DNA from: Vanessa cardui
Taxonomy: Eukaryota; Arthropoda; Insecta; Lepidoptera; Nymphalidae
Reading direction: 5' to 3'
Assembly: GCF_905220365.1 (NCBI RefSeq)
Contig: NC_061134.1
Coordinates: 11,547,001 to 11,611,000, forward strand
DNA: 64,000 nt
Positions within the stretch are counted from its first letter, which is position 1; every line of letters starts with the position of its first letter. The translations under genes were made by a program, and so were the position numbers. This document shows positions 13,250 through 26,599 of the stretch, one piece after another. The notes beneath the pieces are model-generated. The model was not told the DNA's origin and made no database searches. It was given only the letters and a program-made list of their open reading frames with translations.

Positions 13250-13395
13250 CTTTTTAATAAAGAATTGATGATAAATATAATTCTAAAAAACAAGTTTCTG
13301 AACCGGTGGAAGATGTAATTTAACATTGAAACATTACGATCAAAACTAAATTTAGTATCCTACTTGAATAAAGAATATTTTGATTTTGATACACA
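13250..13395 (+). repeat. Decayed retroposon 3'-end fragment
   Basis: AGTTTCTGAACCGGTGGAAG and the terminal CTACTTGAATAAAGAATATTTTGATTTTGAT-like tail match the fragment at 47045-47170. It lies downstream of the RpI1 stop codon in the opposite orientation, so it is outside that reading frame. Confidence 0.55.
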
Positions 13396-13698
13396 CAAAA
13401 TTTACGTGTTTATAAAATGAGCAAAGACAAAGTAAGCATCTGTTTTCTATCGATCTAAAGTAATGCCATATAATGTTAGGTTCATTGAAGTTACATTACT
13501 AAAGTAGTTCTTTAGATATTACAAGAAGAAAAATATAATCCCAATATATGTATACAATTGTATTTATGAAAAATAATTTTACTTATACCATAATCATAGT
13601 ACAGGACTTGAACACCAAATCTAAAAAAAGGTTTAATGAAAAACACTTTGATGTATTAATAAGTTTGAAACAAATTATAATATATAACGAAATCTTAA

Positions 13699-16600
13699 TT
13701 AACTAACAACTTTACTGTAATGTTGCACACTGAACGCTCCAGTACCGCTGCGACAAGGCTGACCCATCATAAGACAACTCGAAGCAGACCTTATAAAATC
13801 TTTCTTCGAATTCAAAACAGCCTCCTTCAAAAATATCAATGATGACTCGAAAGACATCTGCTGTAAAGGTGAAGTGGATGCCTCCATTCCTTTACGACTC
13901 ATTGGTTCAAACACACCATTATACGTCATGTAATCTGCAACCAAGCTCAAATGGCGCGGATCTACTGTGATACCGTAAACGTTGAAAACATTTTGGATCT
14001 CCTTTATTATAACTTTATTCGCTGCCTCTATTCCATACGTGTTAGCGATAGCGTGAATGTCATTGCTGTATAACTTGTTCAAATCAAGTAGGTTATTATA
14101 TTTAAACATTTGAACGATATTAATACCTTCCGTTTTTATATATAGGACATCCTTTTCTCTGTTAGTAATAGCACGTTTTATGTTTTTAATTTCATATACA
14201 ACTGATCTCATCGCCGCGTCGCGTAACGCTTGAGACAGATCAACCCTTAAGAACGCAATAGGGAAAAGCACGGTTAACTCGCACCATTGGTGATTTTTCG
14301 TGTCAAATGTGTAATTTGTGGCGCTGTTTATATTTTCGACGACATTTGCCATTATTTTGCGGTCATCGGCGTTTATGTCTTGAGTTATTTCAACTTCGTC
14401 ATCATTTTCTTTCATCTGTTGTTCATCTTCCGCTTCATCTTCTGATCTCTCTTCTTCTCCTGATTCAGGATCTTCGTACTCTTGATCTTCTGAACGTTTT
14501 TTACGGTTTCTTATCTGTAATTAGATTAAAAAATATATATAAAGCAGATTAATATGTATATTTAATCTGAAATGAAAGTATACATAACTATTAAACTAAC
14601 TATATCTGCATAATGTTTACGTAAAGAAAATAAATGGGCACAACTATTTTCCTCATTAAGGATTTATTTTTAAGCGTTATAGATTATGGTATCCAAATTC
14701 TAAGTTATTACGATTAACCTTGTAAAATAATAATCGAAAAGTGCTATTGCAAAGATTTAAAAAGATTGCTGTTTGGCGATAGAATGAATAATAATAATTA
14801 TATACAGAGAAAAAAGTTTTACCAAAAAATAAAAACTTTGTTGCAATCCTTAAAAAAAATATGTCTTAAAATAGTTACTATTTTGCATGTTTCTGTGTTA
14901 AGCGTAGCGTTAAATGTATATTTAGAACTTACTTCAGTATTATCATCATCGTCGTTGGGGCCTTCATCATCAGAACTATCAATTTCTGGATTATCATCGG
15001 CTCGGTCTTTGGGTTCTGCCGAAATCTCTTCGTCCTCCTCATCATCACTTCCTGCAGTACGACGTTTCTTTTCTTTTTCAGCCGCCCACAAAACACCGCA
15101 AGTTGCCTTAGCTTGCTTACGAATTACCGAAAACATCTCATTAAAGAATTTATTTTGCATATGTTTTATTATTTGCGGTGGTTTCAAAGCGTATTGAGTC
15201 TTATATTGAGAATGGGGTAAGAACATAAAACGCATCGTAGTTTTTAACTGTCGCTGTGGGCTTGTAACGATTTCGCATTGGACATCAATCTTTTCGAGGA
15301 CATCAGACACTGTTACTCTATTCATTTTTTGTCGGAGTCTTTCCGCTTTTTTATTTAAACCAGAAATATTGGGTTTAAAAGGTATATCCATGCTGGGAGT
15401 TTTCAATTTCGCTGAAGCTGTCATCAAAATTTCTCGCAAACGGGGTATACCCAAAGTAACGTTCATGTCACCTCTACCAGCAAAGTGAAAGGTGTTCAAC
15501 GTCATCTGAGTTGATGGTTCACCAATTGATTGCGCAGCTAAAAGTCCAACAGGCTCTCCGGGCGCTGCCATTGAGAACAAATATTTAGCACCGATAATTT
15601 CAACGAATTTATCTTTCTCTGTGTATTCATTATGTGAACCTTCATGGCGTTTCTTTAAATAGCTTTGGATCAGACCGTCTAATTGTTCATTAATAGTACC
15701 AAACTTATATTCAGGTGACATTTTACTGGGGATCGGATCTGGACATGGTTTTCTCATGTATTGTTGTTTTTCTTCTTCATCTAAAGAGCGCCACATTTTT
15801 TCTAGTTCCCAGTAATAAGGATCACGAGTTTCGTCAGTTGGTTTTTCATCTAGATCAATATCTTTTTTAACAATAGCAGAAAACTGTGTAAAACCACTAG
15901 TCCTAACTTTTTCAAAAGGATTTCCGTATTTCTTTTTCCATTTTTTTAACGATTTTTGACATTTCGTGATAATTTTGCTATCCGTATTTTCCTTAAGTTT
16001 TTTAATGATAGATTTTGCGACGACGGCATTGGAATTTACATCAAGAAACTCTAGCTGACTTTGTTTTAAAAATTGACATTTTAAAACGTCAAGTCCATCT
16101 TCACCATATGCAAATTGAATGACACTGCTGTCGGCATCTCTGACTGTGTTATCATAGGCAACACTTAATCCTTCTAAATGTTTAATTAAACATCTTTGTA
16201 AGTAACCCGAACGACTTGTTTTTACAGCCGTATCAATAAGACCTTCTCTACCAGCCATACAATGGAAAAAGAATTCCTGTGGTTGTATTCCAGTCATGAA
16301 GCGACCATCTATGAAACCACCTGCTCTTGGAGATATATCATAGGGAGGGAAACTTGGTAGTGATCGTCCAGAAATCATCAAAGGCGGTCTTTTGCCTTCT
16401 AATTCAATTTGACCTAATAAGCATGAAATCTGCATAGTATTAACGGTTGAACCTTTCGCTCCTGATTGCACCATTAATTGTAAATTGTTTGAAGGGAATT
16501 TCTCTAACAATCCTTCGGACAGACAAACGGTGTTGATATTATTAGTGTATGAGTCTAGCATGTTTTTATATTGCCTGTCCAAATTCGCACGAAACTTCGG

Positions 16601-19090
16601 ATCTTTTACCAACATTTCACCGATAGTGTCTTTAAGATTATTGTCGTCAACATCAGCGGGTAATTCAGTTGCTTTTACACCAGCAACTCTTCCAGCCTGT
16701 CGGACTAAAGATATTATTTCATCACGCTTTTTATCAGCTTCTTCTACAACCAGAATATCTTTGACACCAAGAGTAAAACCAATCCATTGCAAGTAGAAAG
16801 TAAAACCCTTTGAAAATGAACTTAAAACTGCACTAGAACTGTCTCCTCCATATAAATCGTACATGCAATGGACTAAGCCATAAGGTGTTGCTCCATAGTG
16901 AGTCTTATCCAATACTCCACATAAAAGTTCTCCTTTTCTAATAACCACCTCAGCTTCCGACATTTCATTTGAATTTGAAAATGGGGTACCCCCATAATTC
17001 CAAGGTCTTGGAGGTTCTTTTTGCCATGCTTTTGCACTAATCTTTGCTTTCCCAGTTAGAGAAATATAGGGTTTACCTTTAGGTATGTTATTTATTATTA
17101 TGGTAGACAAAACTTGTTTACCCGACCACAGTGTCACTGGTTTTAAAATAGTCGGGGGAAGTAATTTAATTTCACCTTTGTGATTAGATAATGCTTGAAA
17201 AACTAGCTGTTGATAATCTGCTTTGGTAAAGAAGGTACCACGTAAAGACATCCTCACTCCTGATATGACATGATCTTGAATTAAGCCACTTAGTGGAGTT
17301 CCATCCTTTGGTACAAGATATTGCTTCCTTACAGACATAATATTATAAGCCTCGCTTCTAGCAACTTCATTTTGCGGGAAATGTGCATTCATCTCATCAC
17401 CATCAAAATCAGCGTTATAGGATTTACAATTGGCGTAGTGAAGTCTAAGAGTTTTTTCACCCTTAAGAATTCTAGCTCTGTGAGCCATCATACTGGGCTT
17501 GTGCAATGATGGTTGTCGATTTAATATTAGTACATCACCATTCACCAAGTGCCTGTGAACTATCTTCACTCCTGATGTTTTATATTCATCTGGTGTAAGC
17601 AATTTTTTTGCAAGACTTTTTCTTTTTTCTATTGAATCTGGAGGTATTCTTATTGTTCTACCATTTTTTACTTCGAGCTTTTCAGCTCCAGGATGTTTAT
17701 TTGGGCCGTTAATAACCATTTTTCTTAGTTCATCCACATTCCACTCAGTAACAGGTACAGGATATGTAAGTTTAGTAGCAAACGCATCCGGAATACCTAT
17801 TTCATCTATATCTACATTAGGGTCTGGTGTAATAACCGAACGAGCTGCAAAATTTACTCTTTTACCCATCATATGCATCCTTATTACACCAGTTTTCTTT
17901 TCAAGTATCTGCTTCAATCCTTGACTGGTTACACCTTGGCCTTCACAACTGAGTAATTGGTTTATATGTTTCTGTAATTCTTGCCACAATGTGTGCAACT
18001 TTTCTGGTGGTGATTTACCCATAACACTTTCATAGGCTTGTCTTGGTTGTTGATCAAGGCTATCAATTGCTTTTTGCTGGTCAGATGCTGTCAAAACTTG
18101 CAAAACTACCCTTGCATTATTTGCCGTAACCATTATAGTTTTATACACATTTGTCTGAGGATGTTCAATTAATTCTCCATTTACTATGTTGCATGGTCTA
18201 ACATTAGGTGGTAACACTGGGACTACTTGCATAAAAAATACACTAGTAATTGGTTTAGTGTTTGCATATTTAAGTATTGGGAAACAGTGTGTAAGAATGT
18301 CTTCATCATTTTGCTCTATTGCTTTGCAGTAGAGTTTTAAATCATCTGGCATTAATATTTTGATACCCTTACCACCACCCTCAGCACTCAAATTGTACAT
18401 AATCTTATTATCAGATGTTGTTACTTTAATTAATTTACTTCTGCAGTATAGACAAGTTTTAGATACGGTTATAGCTTTAAAGAAATTATTGATAATTTTA
18501 GTCCGTAACTTAAATGTGTTCTTATTTTGAAATATCTCTGAAATAGCATCCCTATTCTTTAAAAGCTTTTGATACTTTCTTATAACTTTATTCGGTTTTG
18601 TTGGTGATTCGTCATCCTTTTTATTATCTTTAACATCACCTACAAAATTTTCCAAATCCAAAGCAGCTGTAACTTGACCTGCATCAAGTAATTCTAACTG
18701 TAGTTTTAATATAAACTTCATACGATCATCCATTTGGATTTTAAAACATTTGAGGCAAGTTATACGAAAAAGTGTATAAATGTTCTTTATAAATAATGGA
18801 TTAACAACAACAAGGGGTAGTTCAATATGTCCGAAATGTCCAGGGCAATTTATTAGAGTATTTGTACACGTTGTACAAAAATCATTTCGCTCCCTGATTG
18901 GTCCTAAGGCAGGATCGTAGAGACCGGCTTTGGTTGGGTTACCCATAGAATCGAAAGACGTCATGTTTGTAATCTTTGCCACACTAAGTTTTTTGATGTC
19001 CTCATCATTAAACATTAGGAATTGAATCGAATCTGGGTGAACGGATGTCAATCCCGTCACGGCGGAAGTAAACCTCGAGTTGAAATCCAT
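13699..19090 (-). CDS. RpI1: DNA-directed RNA polymerase I subunit RPA1 (largest subunit), complete
   Basis: This is the catalytic largest subunit of nucleolar RNA polymerase I, which transcribes the rRNA precursor. Coding exons are 19090-14933 and 14514-13699, joined in phase 0. The 5' exon ends GAA with a GTAAGT donor, and the 3' exon follows an ACAG acceptor. The predicted length is about 1657 residues, near Drosophila (about 1640) and human (about 1720). Landmarks: N-terminal zinc-binding cluster with Cys72, Cys75, Cys82 and nearby His (CTTCTNTLINCPGHFGH); the invariant metal-A loop NADFDGDEMNAHF with Asp561, Asp563 and Asp565; the bridge/trigger region LLAAQSIGEPSTQMTLNTF then HFAGRGDMNVTLG at about 1175-1215; and a strongly acidic segment spanning the intron, typical of Pol I. 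The start MDFNSRFTS agrees with the family. An AG acceptor (19099-19100) lies nine bases before the ATG, so a 5'UTR intron is possible. An ATTAAA-type signal (minus strand, 13632-13637) lies about 60 bases past the stop. No damage seen. Confidence 0.97.
14515..14932 (-). other. RpI1: Only coding-region intron of RpI1
   Basis: A 418-base GT-AG intron. The GTAAGT donor follows the codon for the last Glu of the acidic run NDDDDNTE, and the exon resumes with IRNRKKRSEDQEY. Without splicing, the long frame would continue into unrelated residues and stop at 14819, losing the conserved C-terminal roughly 270 residues. Splicing is therefore required. Confidence 0.9.
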
Positions 19091-19100
19091 GTTTGCTTCT

Positions 19101-20287
19101 GTAAAAGAAATGTTCTTACAATAACCTTATCATTTCTTACCTTTAAATGAAATGTTATAAAGACAAAATACAAAAAGCTTACTTATTAATTTTAGATACA
19201 GATGTATATTAAAATAAATTTAATTGTTTTAAAATAACTAAACAAAATCATAATATCATCACATGGCTTTATTTGACGTTCAATTCTCACGTTAAGTTTT
19301 GACTTTTGACATTGACATTATTTTCACTAGATAACTAATATTGTGGGTTGCAAGTGGGTTGTGGGTAAAGGCGAGGAAGACTTTCTCCCTGTTTATAGAA
19401 AGTGTTCCTTAAAGTGGGTAGTCAAGTAAGTAGTATTTGGTAAAATACTGAATTTCATGGATTCTGTCTACTGTCGAATCGTAAGAGGAAATATATACTA
19501 GAGTTTATTATATTACCCTATTTTTATACGAAAATAAAATTAACTGAAGTATACGTATTGCCAAATGTGACTGTGCAGAAAAAATAATAATATGATCTAA
19601 ACAATATTCACAAAATGTTATTTTTCTGCCTATAAGTATTGCTAGTTATATCAATGGTCTGTATTTCTTAACCAATTTCAATAGTACACCTATCTTTACT
19701 TACAATTCAATACTAAAGTGCATGTCAATTAATTTATTATGAAAAATTCCAATAGTAATATAATGAAATGTCTTAGAACCCGACATAAAACAAAATTCTA
19801 AACATAAACGTGTAACGAATTTGTCAGTAGCGGTAACAAACATTAACTTGAGAATGATATACCTAATTTAAATTAAAGTCTGCAATATATGTATCCACCA
19901 ACCCAAATGGAGGGGCGTGGTAAAATAAGCTCCAAACATTCTGAATACTCCTATTCAGAATATTAGCTCCTATTAAACTCTATTAAAGTCTCCACTTCAA
20001 CCCAATATTTACGACTTGTTATTATTATTTTTGGCTTAACCACCGTTTATATCACTGTAAAGTCATTTGTATATAATGTGTGCTTTGTAATTATATGAAT
20101 GTTAGTATTCATTAAAAATTATGTTATTATTACTTACCTTATTTTAAAATTATTATTAAAATTATTGATAATTATATTAAACTATACAGTATACAAAGAT
20201 GTTGCCAGCTTTGATTGATATAGCGTCATATTCTATTTTCTGTATTGGCAAAATTTTAATTTATGTGTCAATTATTCACACAGCAAC
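19101..20287. promoter_or_regulatory. Divergent promoter interval between RpI1 and SZRD1
   Basis: About 1.2 kb separates the start codons of two housekeeping genes transcribed away from each other, so both promoters should lie here. No TATA box at a convincing distance stands out from the AT-rich background. A perfect 10 bp hairpin (ATTCTGAATA 19938-19947, loop CTCC, TATTCAGAAT 19952-19961) is present. Candidate splice signals near 19140 and 19180 (minus strand) may belong to an RpI1 5'UTR intron. Confidence 0.5.
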
Positions 20288-21027
20288 ATGGCGGCGCAAG
20301 ATGAAGTTGACGTATGTGAAAGTTGGGAGGATATGGACGAAATTGGTGTAAGTTTATTTGTGAAATGTAACACTAACGTTACGTATCATCAGTAACAAGG
20401 TTAAACAACGTAACTGTAAATAAAATATCTGGTTTCAGTTAGACCGGAAGATCAAACTTATGTCTAGCGTACCGCCGCTGAAAGGTTGCAAGGTTACAAA
20501 CGTAATTGTGGAAGAGAGCGCGTGTATTGGGTCTCAGTGCGTTATGCCGGAGCCAGCTATTCGTATACTAAAGCGTCCGTCGTCACTAGGAAGCGGGCAG
20601 CTAAATGGAGAAAGCCGCGCGCGGCCTGTGAAAACATTGGAACAAAGGCAGAAAGAGTATGAGGAGGCTCGCTTAAGGATACTTGGCGAAGCTCGAAGTC
20701 CAGAGGACGTTATCGATGATAAGTAAGCAAATATTATTTTGTCGAAATTTTAATGTTTTATATGTTTTTAAAAGAGTTAAAATCTGTTTCAGTCTCACTC
20801 GGCTCCAAGATAAATTACAAGCGAATAATCTTAACGACAACCAAAGTGGCGGTAAAAGTAAAAACTGTCACAATGATAATAACAAAAGCAAAGAGAAAAA
20901 AGTTCTCGCCAGGCTACCACCAGGTGCTACAGCGGCCGGTGTCTATCCTTCACCCCCACCCCCTGGAGTCCTTGTCATAAGAACTCCTAGAGGTCCAGAT
21001 GGAACCAAAGGTTTTGTGCGGAGGTAG
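20288..21027 (+). CDS. SZRD1: SUZ RNA-binding domain-containing protein 1 (SZRD1), complete
   Basis: Three exons, 20288-20347, 20439-20722 and 20793-21027, give 192 residues. Splices: GGT then GTAAGT, joining to TTAGACCGG; and AA then GTAAGC, joining to T. The start ATGGCGGCGCAAGATGAAG encodes MAAQDEVDVCESWEDMDEIG, which aligns with the VAESWEEAADSGEI start of animal SZRD1. The SUZ motif is read around EPAIRILKRPSSL followed by QRQKEYEEARLRILGEA (exon 2). The C-terminal SUZ-C motif VIRTPRGPDGTKGFVRR closes the protein. SUZ domains bind RNA in vitro, and the cellular role of SZRD1 is poorly known. The middle is low-complexity (Asn/Lys-rich KSKNCHNDNNKSKEKK, then a proline run PSPPPPG). Without the second splice the frame would stop just after VIDDK. 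Divergent partner of RpI1. Confidence 0.93.
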
Positions 21028-23890
21028 CAGTACATGAATGCTAATATTAATATTATTATAATCCATCCAATAATTTCATCAATTATAGCCCATTGGACTT
21101 ATATCTTTTGGAAGGTATGAAATGTGGTTATGTTATTTCACAATTTCTTAACAAATCAGATAGTTTTATTACTTCTTACTTTAATTTATATGTACAATAT
21201 TTGTATTGCTATGTACTATGAATATAAACAAACAAATTTTCTCATTGAAACTTGCTATCATTAAGTTTCTACTTTGCAAGTAAACATTCTCAATACAAAT
21301 GCCAAAGAAGAAATTGTGAAATATACAACTAATTATGAGTGCTCATTTCAGGGAACAAATTATATATATTGTAATATTACAATATTTTAGATAGACAACA
21401 AATTTATGAGATAGGCTCACTCACAGTCAATCGAAAGAGGTTTGAATCAAAAAGTATTATTAAACATACATATTTAAAAAATACCACATGTTCTTATGTC
21501 AAGGATTGTTAACAGATCCTTAGTTAGATTGATGAATATATCAAACATGATTAGTAATTCTTTAAAACAATTAAATTTTATGAATATAATACTTTTAAGT
21601 TTTACATAATGACATTCTACATATTAATTAAATAGAGATAGCACATGTGGATTTTAAATAAGCAAACACATCCTCTAATGATTGAATGAATTTTCTAATG
21701 AACTTTGTTCATATAATTCATATTGTGTTGAATTCTAGTGATATACATAGTAACCACACCATAAATGTTTATTTATGGTGCATAATTAGATAATAATATA
21801 AACACAACAGAGTATTTAGTCAACATCATTACATAGTATACAACAAAGTCACTTTTTCTGTCTCTATATCCCTTTGTATGCTTAAATCCTTAAAATGATG
21901 TTATGGATTTTGATGTGTTTTTTTTAAAAGATAATGTGAATAGAGAAGAAGGTTTTTATATATAATGCATGGAAAAATTCGTAAACAAACACTTATTATT
22001 TTAAAAGTTACTACAGTGATGTCATGTCATTTCACCCATGTTGTGGGTTGCCACTATTATTTATAGTGCAGTACTTGAATCAGCCATCACAAGGTATGGT
22101 GCATTTCTGAGATATAATGTTAATGTTGCTTATTAACACAATGAGATTTTAGTAATCTTATGAATCCACTGTTATACTCATTTTTAGATGTATGCTGAAT
22201 ATCATATATAATATACCTCAATTAAGTTTGTATATAAATACTCTTTTGTAAAAGTATTTATAATCATTAAAAATTAGAATCCTTTACATAAGAACATGTG
22301 GTAATCATTCATACCTTATTGTTTTTCATACCTCTTGCCCTGAAGTTTATTTGTGCTAAATGACATAAAAAGAACCTTTTATATCTAGCTTTTTTACATA
22401 ATTAAAAAATGTTATAGTGTAAGAATAATGTTACTTGTACATTTTAGGCTATTATTATGTTTTAGTTTAATGTGTTACTGCTTTGAGGTTCTGATATCAT
22501 CTGAGGAATTTTGTTAAAGAAACATTGATATTATGACTTGTGAAGTTTTGAAGTAAGGAGTGTTAACATCCCTAAAGCAAGTATCACATCTTAATTCTCA
22601 TGGTGCACAAAGCTTTATCAGAAATTTTATATCTTGTCATGTTTGTATAACTTATTTTAGTCATGTCTACATATGGCATACTACATACAGCCTAGTCATT
22701 TGTTTAGTGTTGTTTTTATTATAAATGATGGTAATTTTTTTTAATGAATAGTCAACACTTGTTTTTTGTTTAGTGTTTAAACTTAAATATATAACATACA
22801 CTGAGTGTACAGACTATTAGTTGTTTGTTTGTTGGAAACTAGCATACATTTCGTTAAATTGCTGTGTAAGGCTTGACCAACACATACTAAATAAAATAAA
22901 ATAAAGGCTTGTAACATTTAGTTTGATTTTTTAATGTTTTGGCAACATTATAAGCATGGCAGATATAATTTTTCTTATAAGGCTTTATATATAATTCAGT
23001 AATATTATTTAGATTACAGTTATTATGTAAAATTCACACTTTATTGTGTATTAAAAAAAAATACATGATTTTTTATCTGTTCTTTTGAGTAAAAAAAGCT
23101 ATTCTTAACTGTGATAAACATTTTGATGTAATCTAAATAAAATCTGACATTAAATTTAGGTTAGCTTTAACATAATACTTGAGGATTGTGATATAGAAAT
23201 AATCATCTATAACAAGCCTTATTATCCCATCTTTTATTTAATAAATAGATAAATAAATAATTTCATTTTAAATTTAAATAATATTTAAAGTTTCCTTGGC
23301 CAAAAGTATTGGATATTTAATTAGATTTTTGTAAGTCAATAGAAAATTCGTACTGTATATTATATAAGTAAAAAATTGGTATCATGGTTTATTTATCAAT
23401 CCATACATATTTCAAATGGATTCGATCTGTAAGCATTACTAGAAATAACATTATAAAAATTATTGGTTGAAATGATGGCTTCAAAATGGTAAATTGTAAA
23501 GAGCTTAAAATGGGAATCGTTACTTACCTATTTTTGTAAATATAACATTTTATATAACAATTGAGTAGTTGATATATTTTTTACAAAGAAGTGAATCAGG
23601 TTAAGGCGATTTCATGTATTCAATAGGATTCTTTAGCCTTAATGATATTTGTAACAGAGAACAAATTAAAAAATAGTTTTCTTTTTTTTTAATGTGTAAA
23701 CATTGTAATATTTGAAAATGGAACCTATTCGTTTCAATAGCAAAAGAATTGATGGTGTGGAATTGATTTATCTGAGGCTTACATTTTAAATGAACGCAAA
23801 ATGTTGCAAGAATAAATATATCTCGAGATATTGTAGTTATAAGTTTATCAACTGACTTGTAAATAAAATTTTGTAATACTAAACCTTATT
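21028..23890 (+). other. Gene-free stretch, probable long 3'UTR of SZRD1 plus intergenic DNA
   Basis: The sequence is AT-rich and nothing protein-like is visible. Several AATAAA signals occur on the plus strand, including a cluster near 22889-22903 and single copies at 23811-23816 and 23862-23867, so a 3'UTR of 1.9-2.8 kb is possible. It contains a Helitron-like repeat scrap at 21838-21985. Its end cannot be decided without transcript data. Confidence 0.35.
21838..21985 (+). repeat. Fragment of the AAAGTCGC repeat family
   Basis: CAACAAAGTCACTTTTTCTG, then GGATTTTGATG.GTTTTTTTT and AAGGTTTTTATATATAATGCATGG, follow the same order as the better preserved copies at 26600-26760, 59722-60056 and 63352-63575. 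The GC-rich GCGAAGCCGGGGCGGGTCGC end seen in the others is missing. Confidence 0.6.
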
Positions 23891-25134
23891 AGTGCCAATT
23901 AACATATTTATTGCTTGCATTAGATTTCGTGTATGTATGTTTTTCTTTCGAACGTCGAGATGATCATCACAAAGCATTTATTCTAAATGTCAATACAGCT
24001 TTATCGAGAAAGCGATAATTATGATTTTATATAGACAAACATCGATTAATTTAAAGTAAATGGACGGTACTCGTACATATAAATTGCTCAATAGTAACGA
24101 ATCAGCGATACGTAAAGAGGTCTTTATATGATATGCATTTGTTACAAAAATGATTGAAAATGCTATCTTATCAATCAAAAGACGTCAGGGATAAAACAAG
24201 AGATTTTTGAGTAATGTAAATCATATGATGAGATCGTAAAATGAAGTGCGAGTTGCAGTCCCATTTAATGTATTTTGGTTGAAGTTATCTTAAAAAAGGT
24301 TAATTCACATGGCCGATAATGTAAATGTAATGGAGATTACTCACTAAGCGTACTGCAACAAATCCGATGGTTCGGATATTATATTGAATACTACGATACT
24401 TACTGACCGGTGGAGTATTTCTTTTTTTGAGGTATATGGACGATTTATTTCAAATGCGCCACATTGGTTCGTTCAGCAGTAATTAAAGTGTGTCTTCGCG
24501 ACATTTCAAGCCGATATTGGTATAGGACCATAGTCGGTTGCAATCGTATGTCGCTTGCGACGTTTTCGCTGTGTGCGTGCAATACAACACATGTAAATTG
24601 CGCTGCGGTGCGATTCTTTGCGGCGCGTTTGATGTGTATCGTACCTAACACGCACGCATTCATAATCAAGTAAATGTTCTGGGCGAGTTATTTCTATTAA
24701 ATTAATATCGGTACAGTAAAGTTATGGAATGATCAACTGACCGGACCGCTTGCTCGGCATTATCGGACAAATCGGATGAATAAATAATAATTCGAAAACA
24801 AAACACTACCTAATAAAATTGTTGTGATTCGGGAACTAAATGAGAATCTTTTAATCTGACATTATTTAGTTTAAGAATAAAATGTGGCACAATATTTTCA
24901 ATCTTATTTATAGAAAACGAAGGTACAATTTACCTTGGAACTCAGTTTTGAGTTTATCTAATTACCTAATGGATGTTCCATCCATTGCGGTTTACTCTTC
25001 TTTAATTTTAAGTAGTAGACGTATTAGTTTATTGATTTATATTTTAACCGAAATTATTATTAAAATTGTTGAAAAAAATTGGATTTTATTTTGTCTATCA
25101 GTTCTCATATTCAGTATCTACAACAACAACAACA

Positions 25135-25205
25135 ATAGCCTGTAAATTTCCCACAACTGGGCTAAGGTCTCCTGTCCGTTTGAGGAGAAGATTTAGAACA
25201 TATTC
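25135..25205 (-). repeat. 3' scrap of tRNA-derived SINE
   Basis: TAGCCTGTAAATTTCCCACA, CTGGGCTAAGGTCTCCT and TTTGAGGAGAAG match the terminal 70 bases of the SINE copies at 52350-52637 and 30705-30974. The rest of the element is absent, which is a 5' truncation as in normal retroposition. Confidence 0.75.
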
Positions 25206-25442
25206 CATTTTCGAAATATTCAGTATCTAGAAATATGTACTTAACGTCGGTTCTACGCTTAGATCTTTAAAATTATAATACATACATGGATACTGAAGTA
25301 TTGACAGAAATGGCGAGATTATAAAACTTCCTTAGCCTTATGGCTTAATGGATAGAATTTGTGAATCCTGACTCTAAGTTGCAGGGTCACACTAGATTAA
25401 GCACGACTAGTTACTAGTTAGCTTTAGTAGGTAGGTAGGTAC

Positions 25443-25473
25443 TAGGACCATACCTAGGCTAGGTATGGTCCTA
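25443..25473. repeat. Perfect 13 bp palindromic hairpin beside a TAGG tandem
   Basis: TAGGACCATACCT (25443-25455), loop AGGCT, then AGGTATGGTCCTA (25461-25473). It is immediately preceded by a short TAGG tandem (GTAGGTAGGTAGGTAC). No element boundaries seen. Confidence 0.8.
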
Positions 25474-26599
25474 CTATTCATATGATGGTATTATTATTAC
25501 ATTTTTCCTTTATTAACAATGGATTAGTGACGTTAATCGGTATATTTGATAATTATAATTATTCTGCAAATGACTTGGTTACATGAAACAACTGCATGTG
25601 AGCTTACACTGGCCAACTCTATTTATTTTAAACCGACGCAGAAAAATAAAGTATCATAATTTGATTTATCTACACTAATAGGTTTAATGTGAAAAGATCT
25701 CTGTCTGTTTGTTTGTTCCTCTTCCACAAATAAACCACTTAATCGAATCTGATGAATACTTGGTATCTAGCAATCCTGATCTCAAAAGGAAGCATAGACT
25801 ACATTTTCTACCTAATATCTAACAATGAACTACTAAAACGAGAGCTTAACCGCGGTTTAGCACAACTCTTACAACTGTTAAAACTTGTGAAACCAGTAAA
25901 AAGCAGTGATCTGTGTTGGAAAATAGTACACCGGAAGGTTATGTATGAGTATGTTATACACCGAATACGCGTGTAGTAATTTTCGATACATACGTACAAA
26001 CGTACGTATATACATAATTAACGTTATTATGTATGTATTTATTTTTCTTTTTTTAAAATTATTTGACTAACGCACTAACAGTGATAACGATACAATATTG
26101 CAATAAACATCCGTTACTATGCGCAATGTACAAAGATATACTACATACAAATTCATACTAAAATCCATACAAACAGAGGTCACTTTATTAGGACTATATC
26201 ATTTTTGTCGGTGACCCTTTCTTCACGTTTCCATACAATAATCTGTTTGAAATTAGTATATCTGCTCTATATACAATTAGAACTGTAGGCATTTATTTCT
26301 TAACTTTAGTTATTGCTGTTATCTTCCATCTAACGACAAATTGTAATTTACGGTAATAAAAGTGCAATAAAGCTTTTGCACGCGATGTCTAAGTTATTCC
26401 TAATTGCCTATGTAGTATGGTAATTTATTTCAAATAGAAATGATGCATTTTATCCTGTGTATAGCAATGAACTCGTTAAAAAGTGTATAAGTAAGAATTC
26501 GCCGGGAGTGGACATGACATACCAGGTTTTATTCAGGAAGAAGTCAATCAATTATAAAAATATTATTAAGTAATCATCATCATATTCATTATCATATCA

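Noticed and set aside
14766..15197. 143-codon plus-strand open frame
   Set aside because: It is antisense to the acidic C-terminal part of RpI1. The serine-rich translation is the complement of GAA/GAT codons.
24445..24673. Overlapping 69- and 74-codon open frames on both strands
   Set aside because: No recognisable similarity. Simultaneous openness on both strands follows from the CpG-rich, stop-poor composition. Kept only as a composition finding.
25325..25395. Possible tRNA-like remnant (GGCTTAATGGATAGAATTTG..CAGGGTCACA)
   Set aside because: It has A-box-like and weak B-box-like words only. No closing acceptor stem could be paired by eye.
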